Shown here piece after piece: positions 53,487-64,000 of a stretch of 64,000 nucleotides of DNA. A model generated the notes under the pieces. That model ran no database searches. It was not told where the DNA came from and saw nothing but the letters and a program-made list of their open reading frames with translations. Location of the stretch: contig LNDK02000024.1 of the NCBI GenBank assembly GCA_001455915.2, positions 2,480,001 to 2,544,000 of the forward strand, in the 5' to 3' direction. The position numbers and the translations under genes are program-made. Numbering within the stretch: the stretch's first letter is position 1; the number at the start of each line of letters is the position of its first letter. This stretch comes from Samsoniella hepiali. Lineage: Eukaryota; Ascomycota; Sordariomycetes; Hypocreales; Cordycipitaceae.

Positions 53487-54593
53487 ATGGGCTCCTTTAC
53501 CCCAAAAAGCTTCGGCGTCTCTCCGGACCGGGTTCCGCTGCCAAAGGATGAGCTCCTGCGGGTTCTCCGCAGACTCCATGAGAACTCTCATTTCCACCGA
53601 GCCATGATACATTCTGCCACCGCCAAGTGGCTGCTCAACCCTTAGTACCACAAGCCTGTAGATTTTGCCGCTGCGCCGGACCTCCGTCTCGAAGATGCCA
53701 ACGACGCCTGCAACCGCACAGCAGCAGTCTATCTCCTCCGCGATCTCACTGACCCACAACACCCAGAACGAGGAGTGTACCAACCTATGTACTTTAAAAC
53801 GTCGCTTCTCATCAGTCAATTATTCCGATATACCTACCACCGGTGGTTCTGCCCGTATCGAAGCGAGATTGACCGCGGCCAGTTTCTCACCAAAGTGAAC
53901 CTGCCGGCCGCCAGCATCCTTCCGCTCGACACATGCTCCATGGCCATGGTAGACTGGGTGAGACGGCTGCATTCCAACTTTTGCACAAGGATCGAGTCTA
54001 TCAAGTCGCAAGAAACGGCTACGGAGGAACTTGAATCGGAGGAACCATTCTATGTCATGCAGTCCGTATTCTACGCCATCGCCGTCGCCCTCCGGACCTG
54101 CACCTATGACATTGACATTGTAAATTTTGGCGATACCCCGGTCCTTATTGTGTGTACTGGGGTAGAACGGGGTCTGAGTGCACCCATTGACCTAAGCACG
54201 ATTGACAAACAAGACAGACGCGGCGTGGTCACGGATTCGAGCGGTACACTGGTGGCAGTGGAGACGGCGCTCAGTGTAGCCATCACTTTTCTCATGGCAC
54301 TCGAGGCACGAGAACAGCATGCGTTTGGCATGAAACCGAATCCGATCCAGAGCACGCGAGTCCTGACAATCTACGATCAGGCATATATGGCGAAAGATGT
54401 CCTCGGGTGGGACACGGAAACGATGGGCGTACTGCGTGGACCAACTCTACCTGGGTGGATCTGGAAAAGTATCCGGCTGGGACCACCAACAAGCGAGATA
54501 GACTGGAGCGTTTCGATGTCATGTGCCGCCGCGATCGACCCAATGCGGAGTTTGAACGCGCGGGTTACCCTGGGTGGCCAGGCACATCTATAG
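53487..54593 (+). pseudogene. Unrecognised ORF of 368 codons interrupted by one in-frame TAG
   Basis: From ATG 53487 the frame reads MGSFTPKSFGVSPDRVPLPK... for 52 codons to a TAG (53643-53645), then continues in the same frame without another stop to 54593. Coding character is the same on both sides: the second part includes AAVYLLRDLTDPQHPERGVY, a Tyr/Trp/Arg-rich stretch and a hydrophobic central region. A CAG-to-TAG change would explain the stop, and CA-to-TA is the signature change of repeat-induced point mutation. I see no GT-AG intron that would remove it. Family not recognised. It could be a recent pseudogene, a sequencing error, or programmed readthrough. Confidence 0.55.
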
Positions 54594-57306
54594 CCGCTTG
54601 CCACGAGCATACAGAAGATGCGCAGAGGCAAGCACAGAAGAGTCGCGGCGTGCGAGATGAGGCAGAGCCTGCTGCCACGGCCTAGTCAGCGGACGGCGAT
54701 GCGCAAGTCCGTTTCGACTGCTTGACTAAGAGCGGACCATGTGTGGCTGGGGTCTCGAATCACTCTTTGTTTGCATCGTTGCGTGGTTGCTGTAGGTCAC
54801 GGAGCAGTATAAGGCATGTGATGGAGGTTGATTAAACTAGTTATGGTGGGAGACACACAGCCACGCCATAGTCCTCGGGCGGCTCACAGAGGCCCAGCTT
54901 AGAGCAGCGCTGCTCAGGTTCCTCTCTTGAACAGAAAACTGGGGAGTCAGTATCCTGGTCTTGTTTATTCATGTAAGTGAGTACCTGGCAGTGGTCGCTG
55001 TAGTTATCCCAGTGCCGAGGAATGCTTGGACAAAGTTGTATAAAATTTATGGATGCTCGCAACCGGGCAAAAGATACCTATTCATTTTCTACCAAATCCT
55101 TGTTTATAGTACAATGTTATTCGCAGGGTTCCGTAGGTATCTGCCTGTGAATAGGATGGCTTGCCCCTGCCTCCAATACTCGGCTTGCTACCTAATCTTA
55201 CAGCACAGTCGCATGTCTCGCAGCGGCATCATGTTTCAAAACATAACATCGTCTGCCTTTGGTCAACGGGAACACCACCCGAACGAGGGGAAACGAGGCA
55301 GTGCAATGCGGGGTCCCCCCTTCTGAGGTCATCAACAGCGTAATACCGTAATCCAAGAGGCATTAATTAGGCAGCTTCCCTAACCGGGCAAGCTGACAGC
55401 GGCAGCCATCTACGCGCCGCCTCACCGTGAAACAAGTGTTAACCAACTAATCCAGCCTCACCACCCGTCCCCCGTGCGATGACCCCGTGGCGCTCCCTCT
55501 CCCACAAAAATCTGGATTAAGGTTGACGGAGCGTTGGTAGGCGGCCCACAGCCTCATCTTGCCAAATCGACCGACTCATGTAGTCGCCCCCCATGAGGTA
55601 GCCAACCAGCGGGCTCATCACCTCGCTAGCGCTGTCGCGCAGTGCCACCATCGTGGCGGAGCAGAAGCAAAGGACACACGCGAGGAGGGGCCCTTTTTCA
55701 AACTGGGCAAAAATCCTCACCGGTTCAGGAGTGAGGCTGGGGTGATGACTTTTGCGCCGGTGTCTTGGCGGAAAAGAAATCTTCAAAGGCCAAGGCTGTC
55801 TAGAAGGCGGCTTTCTTATATGAGCGACTTTATTCCAGTTGGCGGCCTCTCAGCACCAACACTATTCAGCACCACCAGGTTGGCTGCCTCCCGGCAAGTC
55901 GAGAGACTGGACCGATCCCAACCGCGGCAGGACTCTTGGACGTGGCCTCACCACGACGCCATGTCTTTTTCCTTTTCATTTGTTTCGTCAAGTCTGGGCG
56001 CTCGCGTGCACTTCAAGTCTAGACTAGTGATTTTTTTTTCTCCTTTTGCCGACGGCAGCTACTACTTCGCGGCAGATCTCGAAGCATCACGAGGGAAACA
56101 AGGGGCGTTTCTGCACCTACCGAGTACTTGGCCAGTTTACCATGTACCGCAGAAAGACGAGACAAGCAATTTCCCTCATTTTGATTAATAATGAACAGCG
56201 CATAATATTAAACAATCGCTCGCGAGATCAGCGTTTTATTCGGCTCTCGACATCTTGCATGCGACACATTGGCATTCACCCGGATCAACTCAAGAGCAAG
56301 TTGGTACTGTCACTTTTATATCCGTGGCAGTGAAAGTGTAAGAATAAAGCGGACGTACGGCTTGATGAAATTATCTTGCAGCCGGCACTACTCTCGTTTT
56401 ATGCATCATTTGCCAGGCCGTGTGAAACTAGAAGCCGACTGATTTCAGCGCAAGGCCGCGATCAGATCAGAAACCAAAGCGAGCAACGGTTTGAGAGTAA
56501 AACTACATAGCTCAACATCCCACCCAGCAGTAATGCAGCAAGTTCTCTGATTCCCATGAGTGTATGCTAGCTTTTCTTGAAGTCTACAGACTGTTGAGAG
56601 CACATGTAGCTGTTCGCACTTCGCAGGTTTACAAACTGCCCACGAAAGACCACCCCAGAGAAGACGAAGTAGGCTAATTTATCATTGCGGACGCTGTAGT
56701 AATATAGGCATAACCGCAGCAATACGATATGTCGATTCTTTTAATCCTTCCCGGTTCTCAGTTCTCCAAGTATTCTACTGCTACACACGAACGAAGAGTA
56801 TAGGGTATGCTGTAAGTGATGGTTGAGATGGGTGATGCAGACCTGTAACAGAGGCAGAGCCTTAGAAAGCTTCTTTTGAGTCATCAATTGGCTCAAGTTC
56901 TATTTATTTTGAGTATCATTCAACACATATTTGCTGAACATTCCATTTTACCATGTGCAAAGGTCCGGCCACGGTGAATTGGAGTAGTACACGCAACCGC
57001 GGCAGTGCATATTACCATCTTGCCCCTCGCAGACGGAGAATTGCACGCCCACGAGCCTGCTCAACTTTTTGGATGTTTTTATTAACACAATTCTGCAGAG
57101 TAACTTGACAATATGCAGGTATGCCCTCACTCTCGAGCGCGGCTTTCGACATCCGCTACCCCTCTCGAAGCACCAAGTGGAGCTTGTAGACAACATCAAC
57201 GAAAATGCGCCTTCCAACTCTGAGAGACTTCTCACCAAGCAATCGTGTTTTTATATCAGCAGCATCGCGACACAGACTCGACTCGCCGAGCTGACGCGCC
57301 GTCAAG
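54594..57306. other. Gene-poor region
   Basis: About 2.7 kb without a supported gene. The frame 55559-56188 (209 codons) has no recognisable features and no homologue I know; it overlaps no other supported feature. I do not call it. Confidence 0.35.
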
Positions 57307-58278
57307 ATGGAGCATACTTTTGAGCGCCTGGTGCGCTTCCAATCCGACGACGGAGCTACCCTATACGGAGACGTCACGGATGCTTCGGCCGTAGCCAGCC
57401 TGGTTGGCGCGACAGTCAATGTCCTGGACGGAAACTTCGAAAATGGCTTTGGCAAGACTACCCGGACAGCAGTGGTGAGAAAGGTATGATGACAACACCT
57501 GGAACATGATGCACGGCGAGTCTGACATGAGCTGCCCAGGTTCTCTCTCCACTGCCTGCGGTGCACTATTTCATCTGCATCGGGCTCAACTACAAGAAGC
57601 ATGCGGAGGAAGCCAATGTACGTGCTTATACTAAAAGCAAGAGTCTTGCTCAAATGTTCTAATAACGCCTGCTTCACACAGCTCGCGGTTGCCCAACATC
57701 CCGTCATCTTTGCCAAACCACCCGACGCTCTCGCAGGACCAGACGAGGCCATCCGGATCCATCCCATCGCCCAGTCGCAGCTCGACTACGAGGGCGAGCT
57801 CGGCGTCATCATCGGCCGCGACGCCAAAGACGTGTCCGAGGAGGACGCGCTGGACTACGTGCTCGGCTACGCCAACTCCAACGACGTGTCCGCGCGCAAC
57901 TTCCAGATGCCGGCCAGCGTCTCCGGCGGCCAATTCTCCTTTTGCAAGTCCTTTGACGGGTTCGCGCCTGTCGGGCCCATCATCGCGTCGCCCAAGGCGG
58001 TGCCCGACCCCCAGGCGCTGGCGGTCGTGACGCGGGTCAATGGCGAGCAGCGGCAGGCGTCGTCGACGGCGGACATGATCTGGTCCGTCCGCCAGCTCAT
58101 CTCGTTTGCGTCGCAGGGCACGACGCTGCGGCGAGGCACGTGTATCATGACGGGCACGCCGTCCGGTGTTGGGCTGTTTATGGAGCCCAAGAGGTTTCTC
58201 AAGGATGGCGACGTGGTTGAGATTAGCTTTGACGGGCTCGGGACTCTGCGCAATACCATGCACTTTCAGAGCAGATAG
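57307..58278 (+). CDS. Fumarylacetoacetate hydrolase (FAH) family protein
   Basis: Three exons (57307-57483, 57540-57617, 57682-58278) give 283 aa. After a 60-residue N-terminal part the FAH core begins with FICIGLNYKKHAEEAN, whose YKKHAEE supplies the catalytic His/Glu region, then PVIFAKPPDALAGPDEAI, QLDYEGELGVIIGRDAKDVS (metal-binding Glu and Asp), DYVLGYANSNDVSARNFQ, and the C-terminal GTCIMTGTPSGVGLFMEP and GDVVEISFDGLGTLRN. The family cleaves C-C bonds of acylpyruvate or oxaloacetate-type substrates with Mg2+ and includes FAHD1-like acylpyruvases. The size and short N-terminus fit the FAHD1/2-like group rather than FAH itself, whose N-terminal domain is longer. No organelle signal seen. 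Confidence 0.9.
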
Positions 58279-60184
58279 ACGACGGCGGATACTACTACCA
58301 TGAATGTTGAGAATTTAGCATACAGCTATGGTATAGGGGCCAGGGTCAACGTGCTAATTGGGTTCTAAATGACTTTACCGCTTTCCACTCTTCTTCCATT
58401 TGCCCTATTTACGAACGCATGACAGTCTGGATCAACCATTTTTTTGAAAGTATTCATAATTCCTTCCAGCTCTAGATTCCTTTATTATATCTGGGACGGC
58501 ATTTCACAGAAACAGAGCACGTCGAGCGGCAGCTTTCAGAAGTACAGATAAACGTCTTCAAGGCCAATCAGAAGACCAGAAGTTAAGCCCAGGCTCAGTG
58601 TATAAGCCTGGACTTGTGTTGCCGACCGGAGCATAAAGTCCCATCTTAGCCTCTAAAAGCGGAGGCCAAGTACAGCTATCACGATCTTTCAGGGGTCTGG
58701 ACGTGTTCACGGGTACGGGATGCCACTCCGATGGTCCTTTCGGCCCTCTTCTTGGCATCGGCAGTTGAGCTATTCTTATCTGCTTGCTTTCTTGCAAGAC
58801 CAACGACTCCGTGAACAAAAGTCCGCTAGAAGAAATCCTGCGGGATGGCCGTCATGCCAGTTGAGCTTGCAACGTCTTTTTTTTTCTTTCTAAATAGCGC
58901 CCAGGCTAAACAGATTAGTCTGCACAAAATCAAGACACTCTAACACTACATGGGAAAGGGCAACAACGGCAGATCGCCTGGCAAGCAACACACTACTAGT
59001 TACGCACCCTTGCCCGCCGTAATCCTGTCGCGCGGAGCGGAGAGACGGAGGGCAAGGGCCAGCAACGGCGCGCTATTCGCGGAACCAGCCAAAGGCCCCC
59101 TGCGCGCACATCAGGGGTTCTGTCGGCAGGTCGACCAGGTCACATTGCGCCAGAATCTGCGGGCGTGGGTACTTTGCAAATCCCCCGATTTGGCAGATGG
59201 CTTGATGGACGACCACACACATGGGGCTTCTAAGCTGTCCATGGTCCCATCCCGAGAAGGCACTTTCACTCCACCGTGGGGAATCAGGCCACTTTCTTCG
59301 ATTGGAGAGCATCACTTAATGTCCTTTACGGGGTAACAGCCCTGCGTCAATATGGGGGGCTTCTGGTACTGACATGTAATTCGTTGCTAAGCAAAAAAAA
59401 AACTGTCCGAGAGTCCTTCTGAGGGGGGTATCTGTGATAACAGGCTGGATAGATGCCAACCCAATTTTTAGCCGAAGAGTGGCCAAGCGATACCATAGAG
59501 CAGGCTATTTAACCCTCATTCATCATAGCAATGTACTAGTATTAGTCTAAACGCTGCGCTAGTGAGACATGACTTAGAACACCTCACAGCCTCACTTTCG
59601 CCATCCCAGCGCTTTGCCGAGAAGATAGCAGCGTTTTGCTGCACTACTGATAGCAAGTCGATTCCCGTTGGATCTGCTGCAACGTCCAGGGTGTGCCTTG
59701 CAACTTTGCCTATCGCCTTTCGGTGTCCGAGGAGGTGCGGTTTCGTGGGGGGTGGGGTTAATACCAGATACTGAGACACAGTTCCTTGCGATTTTAATTT
59801 ATCGGACTGCCTGAGGCTTTTTTCCCATCGCTGACTGGATACCCTCTCATCGGTTGTCTCGTCGAAAATCCCTGGTGCCCAGCCCTTGTTTCTTTCGTCC
59901 AATAAAGGCGAAAATTGACGACGAGCTGCTCAAGGCGCCGGCCCTTATTAGCGGGCTGGGGCTTAAGTCCGTGCGTACGCGAAGCAACGCAGGCTGGCTG
60001 AATGAACCCTGTGACTTGGTCCGTACATGTGCACGCACGGATACCTGGCGCGCCGCAGGTATTCATCAATGTCGAGCGCTAGCAGGGGGAGGTGACAACG
60101 GAGGAGTGCGACATGAACCCTCATCGTTGCCGGACGTCTTGTTCCAAAGGTTGAACAAGCTGCAGTGCCTTCTGAAACGGAACC
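58279..60184. other. Intergenic region between FAH-family and Zn2Cys6 genes
   Basis: About 1.9 kb of short overlapping frames on both strands, none recognisable. I see no gene, repeat or RNA. Confidence 0.4.
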
Positions 60185-61939
60185 CTACCACAAGAGATAA
60201 AAGTCGCCCCAGCAATTCTCCCAGCCCGTCTTCTTGGTTGGCCAGAACGTTTGCAGTCGCTCGATCGTGTGCGCTGCGATGCCGTACGCCAGCACATCGG
60301 AATCTATCCGGACCAGGATGTCGAGAATAAGGTTTCGGCTCGCATCTGGGCCGTCCGCCACCGCGACACCTGTCACGGCGGAGGGCCAGGTCATCACGCT
60401 TAAGCATTTGGGCGATTTTAGTGTCTTTTGCATGAGCATAATGATCTCGGCAGTAGCTGTCGTCTTGTCCGGCCAGTTGGGCGCACTGGCGTCGGTGGCA
60501 TGCTCCAGCCCTAGTGACAAGACCCCGTAGAGGCTGACGGCGAGCTGGAAGATGCGCGCCACCAGGACCACTTCGGGCGTGTTGGGAATCTCAAACTCGG
60601 CCGTGTCCTTCCAGGTCTCGGGGTCGAAGGAATTAATCCGCTTAAAGACGGCGTTGGCGTCGGGCAGGATAGCGCCGACCTTGCACGTCGACGCTATCCG
60701 CCTGAGACGGTTGATGGCGGCAATCTCTGCGAACAGGGCCTGTGGGCAGGGAAAGGGGGAGAAACACGTCTGGCCAAATAAGTTGACAAGCTCGGCGTCG
60801 TCAAACGCGTATATGCTACACAACTGCTTGTCAACCCTGGTCACGCTGTTGCCGATGACTGCGTTGCTGTGGACAAGAGAAAAGGAGGGTCAGCTCATCA
60901 GTAGACGATTCAGTCAAAGGGAGGCAAGACTCACACCGTCATGGAGCGCAGCATGTCGACAAAGACTGGATTCTCCTTTGGTATGCGCTGGGGAATACCA
61001 AACATGTTTAGGAGTGCAAAGTATCCGTCAAAATGGGCTCGCCAGCCACTTAGACAGAGAATGTGCTGTCGAACGGTTAGTTTCATTAGCGACCACCGGT
61101 AGGACGATACAAGAGTTGGTGCACATGCCTCGGCCTCCATTAAATCGCAAATTCTCTCAAAGAGTCGCTTCTTCATCAAGTATTCTAAAAAGTCGCCCTC
61201 TACGTGCGTGAGATCGTAGTTGACCTGCCGTAGATGCTTCTGAATCAAGTCGTAAAACTTGTACCACAAGTCCCTTGTTCCGTGGACCGTGCTGGGGCTG
61301 AGCGCGGTGCGTTGACAGCACGAGACCCAGACGATTCGATCGGCAATGACGCGCGCGAGAAACGAGTCCGAGTTGACGCTGCCGGGATAGGCAGCCAGCG
61401 GGACGACCTGCGCGGGCTGCGTTGCCATGACGTCCATGTCGACGCTATGTGGTATTATAAAAAGACCGACTATGTACGGGCGAAACAAGGAAACTGTTAG
61501 TCGAGGATTTTCGAAAAGGAAGTACCAAAAGAAAACTAGACGTTGCGTATTGCGACCTACGATATTCAAATGCTTCCACGACGTCCCATCCGTCCGGCGC
61601 AATCTCCCAACCACGGTGGTTCGTCGGCCGCACGCTCCTGGGCGCCGTGTCGCGCAGCCGCGGGATGACGACGGCAATGTTCTTGACAATCTCCGTCGCC
61701 TGCGCCGAGTCCTGGTAGTACGGGCCGCCGCAGTACCGGCGCGTGGCGACGCAGTTGCCGCAGATGGGCTTGGCCTCGTCGCACCGGACCTTGCGGCGGC
61801 GGCAGGTGACGCAGCCCGTCTTGCCCCGCGGCGCCCATCGCTTGACTCGCTTGCTCTCCTCGACGGCGCCGACTGGTACGACGACGGCCGCCGCCGCCGC
61901 TATCCCGCCTGGTTTGCTGCGGCTGGTCAATTTTGCCAT
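60185..61939 (-). CDS. Zn2Cys6 (GAL4-type) fungal transcription factor
   Basis: Three exons (61939-61561, 61469-60935, 60866-60185) give 531 aa. The binuclear cluster is at about 43-70: CVTCRRRKVRCDEAKPICGN, then the final Cys six residues after CGNC, i.e. C-x2-C-x6-C-x6-C-x2-C-x6-C, preceded by a basic RVKRWAPRGK and an Ala/Val-rich stretch. The remainder is helical (HLRQVNYDLTHVEGDFLEYL, MLRSMTVNAV...), compatible with the Fungal_trans_2 regulatory region of such factors. It probably binds CGG triplets. The C-terminal domain ends TGWENCWGDFYLLW. The targets are not evident, as no biosynthetic cluster adjoins it. Intron 1 was placed by a GTAGGT donor and the only in-frame acceptor. Confidence 0.88.
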
Positions 61940-64000
61940 TTGTGGGCAGGGGGAGAGGGAGCCCGAAACAGGTTTGGAGTTGAGGGGGCCCGGCGCGGGG
62001 AAAAAAACACCAGGAGGCCAGCAAGTGTGACGCAGGGTCGAAAAAAAAAGCAACGCTACGGAGTTGATTACACGTGCTTCTACGCCGTAAAGTGTTCAGC
62101 CGGCGCAAAACCCTTACCCGCAGCAGGCAGCCTTGGCCGGTCACCCCGTAATCGTAATATATGGCTGAGCAAGGCCATTGGCCTACTTGGGCAAAAGGCT
62201 GTACCCAATGTGGTAATAACTTCCAGGCTTGTCCGCATCAGAAAAAAAAGTTGAAATCTACGCCGACTTGGGGGGCTTCTTTCGAAGACCTGAAAAGGGG
62301 GCATGGGAAAGGCCAAATCGTGAGCACATGTGTTCCTACGTGAAAGTGCGATTGCTTGGGCCCAGGTAGTAATTAGCAAGGCTTTTCCCTATCAGTGTAC
62401 TATTACGTTGTTTTAAACTTGCCATGTACCGGCAACGGGGAACGGGTACGACTAGTCCCAGCTCGCCTCCAACTCTAACCCCGCGCAGGCAACTACTACT
62501 GGAGCCCAGTAGTCACAGCTCTCCCTGTCGGGTATTGCTCAACTGGCGCCGGAAAGGCCGTTCCCAAACCGGCGCAGAGTCCGCTCCACCCCTCCCTTCC
62601 CTGGTCCCCTGCATCTTTTGCGGTGGCTCTGTGTCGGGGCCACCTCATAGCGGTTCGCACGGTCGTTAATCACAGACCACAGGACCAGGCCAGCCTCTCT
62701 TGATTCGTCTTCAGCGGCTTGTAGTTGACCAGCCCCCGCTGCATTGAGCAATTATTCCGCACAACAGCGGGAGCCCGTCCCCGGGACCCCGGTTCCCCAC
62801 GGCGATCACGGACTAGCTGGTCTTTTGTAGGGGGCCCCCGCCGGGAGATGCCATGACAGGTCCCCGCTCAGTGCCAGACGCTGGCTAGCAGCTTTTAGCT
62901 AGGTAGTTGACCATTTGCTGTGTCTCCTTTGCGTGCTAGCTGTGCCCATGTTACTCATGCCCAGGCATTCCTAGCGGCAGCCCGTTTCGACGAGGAACCT
63001 GGACGCGGCGCCGACCACTCGGCTAGTAGGAGATAAACTAGTTACAGTCTTTGACTCAGGTAGCAAGCCTGGTTCACAGTGGCTTGACGCTGAGGCCATT
63101 CTGTGGTTGCTGCCACGGGGAGCCAGGGAACAGGGTCAACCATCGTCTGGTGACCCCTGTTGTCTCTCCCCTTGACGTCGTTGTCTCTTCTGCGTCAAAG
63201 CGACCACCCCCAAAGGGATGAAAAACAATGCAGCCACTCAAAGCACTGACAGAGACGCAGCTGCATCCTCAGTCCGTATATCGTTGATTCCACCATGATC
63301 CCGTCTGCTGCGGCGGCGGGTCATTGCCAATCGACACCCCCACCATCCGGACTCCAACACACACCCGCGACTCATGTTTGAAGCTGGGATACTTCTACCT
63401 CTTCATCTCCCGCATTTTTACGCTTCCAACAAGGCATGGTCTGCTCATCTTTTTTTGAAAGTGCAGGGACCCTTTTTTTCGTCTACCCACACTTGCGTTT
63501 CTGTTTACACGTATGAGTGCCGGCGTGCTCGCCAATCCATCAACCCTATGACTGCCGTGGTAGTTGGCAGTGCCTCTGTTTATGGCGCCGCGTCTTTCAC
63601 GACGTCTTGGACGCCATCGCCGACTCTGTACAGTCGCGCAGAGAATATAGCCACTGAGCTGCCTGGCTGCGCAGTAAGTAGATGCACATACGCGGAACGC
63701 CGTCCAAGCAACTGACTGGAAAAGGTGCGATGTTTACGGCAACAGTGCGCCTCATTTGACAACGCGTGCCTGTGTGTGGTGGAGACAAAATCCATAATTG
63801 ACCGCTGCGTCTTGGGCGTATGTGGAATGCCAGAGGCTATATGTAAGTACCGCCGCAGACACCTTTCCACGTCTACACAGCTAACTCTCCCCGGCAGTCA
63901 CGAGAAACCTGACAGAAACTACGTGTCAGACGCCAGTTCGCAGAAAAACAAGCGATTTTAATCCTTTGGTCCTCGGCATCACTCCAATCACAGTCCTGAT
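61940..64000. other. Right-edge region without a supported gene
   Basis: About 2.1 kb: the promoter of the Zn2Cys6 gene, then mixed sequence. Several G/C-rich runs occur at 62760-62880. The frames at 63374-63715 and 63580-63870 overlap on opposite strands and I support neither. Confidence 0.4.

Noticed and set aside
54720..54790. A possible tRNA-like TTC stretch
   Set aside because: A GGTCTCGAATC sequence is present but no cloverleaf arms can be formed around it.
55559..56188. A 209-codon frame in the 54.6-57.3 kb gap
   Set aside because: No domain, no recognisable motif and no supporting splice pattern; could be chance.
1..64000. CRISPR arrays, prokaryotic operons or phage-like modules
   Set aside because: None found; introns and gene content are clearly eukaryotic.

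Overview
This window is nuclear DNA of a filamentous ascomycete, most likely a Sordariomycete and possibly of the order Hypocreales. The basis is GC-rich coding sequence, short introns (about 49 to 155 nt) with CTAAC-like branch sites, intergenic spacers of 0.2 to 4 kb on both strands, and typically fungal genes: HAS1, RAM2, ERG12, MIM1/TOM13, OXA1, URC4/urg3, an OPT transporter, a PMC1-type calcium pump and a Zn2Cys6 regulator. The order-level assignment is inference. No rRNA, tRNA, CRISPR array or intact transposon was seen.

Layout. 1-4.2 kb: the 5' end of a truncated gene, the HAS1 ribosome-biogenesis helicase and a peroxisomal nitronate-monooxygenase-like enzyme. 4.2-8.1 kb: an accessory-looking block with a possible BTB remnant and two tandem F-box-like paralogues, one broken by a frameshift. 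8.2-13.5 kb: protein farnesyltransferase alpha subunit (RAM2) with an unusual N-terminal extension, a RING-type protein and mevalonate kinase (ERG12). 15.6-25.6 kb: small single-copy genes, namely an unrecognised protein, ribosomal protein L38, a secreted protein with a triplicated six-cysteine unit, a metallophosphoesterase, a predicted lipid-anchored nucleotidyltransferase-like protein, an unrecognised protein, a small membrane protein with a 13-nt exon, a mitochondrial protein and a protein lying tail-to-tail with the next gene. 25.7-29.3 kb: a large CHAT-domain (caspase-like) protein. 29.7-36.4 kb: a short-chain dehydrogenase, MIM1, OXA1 and URC4. 39.3-41.9 kb: an OPT transporter. 42-46.4 kb: a gene-poor stretch with a tandem duplication. 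46.4-52.4 kb: a CobW/COG0523 metallochaperone facing a PMC1-type Ca2+-ATPase. 53.5-54.6 kb: a long ORF interrupted by one in-frame TAG. 57.3-61.9 kb: an FAH-family hydrolase and a Zn2Cys6 transcription factor. 62-64 kb: no convincing gene.

Functional groupings visible here: isoprenoid supply and use (ERG12, RAM2), mitochondrial membrane-protein insertion (MIM1 beside OXA1), and metal or ion handling (CobW protein facing PMC1). The candidates most worth following up are the triplicated cysteine-rich secreted protein, the CHAT protease with its convergent neighbour, the two GC-AG introns placed inside ATPase/GTPase motifs, and the two damaged accessory genes.

Exon boundaries were set by hand from splice signals, conserved motifs and reading-frame closure. 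All multi-exon models below sum to whole codons.
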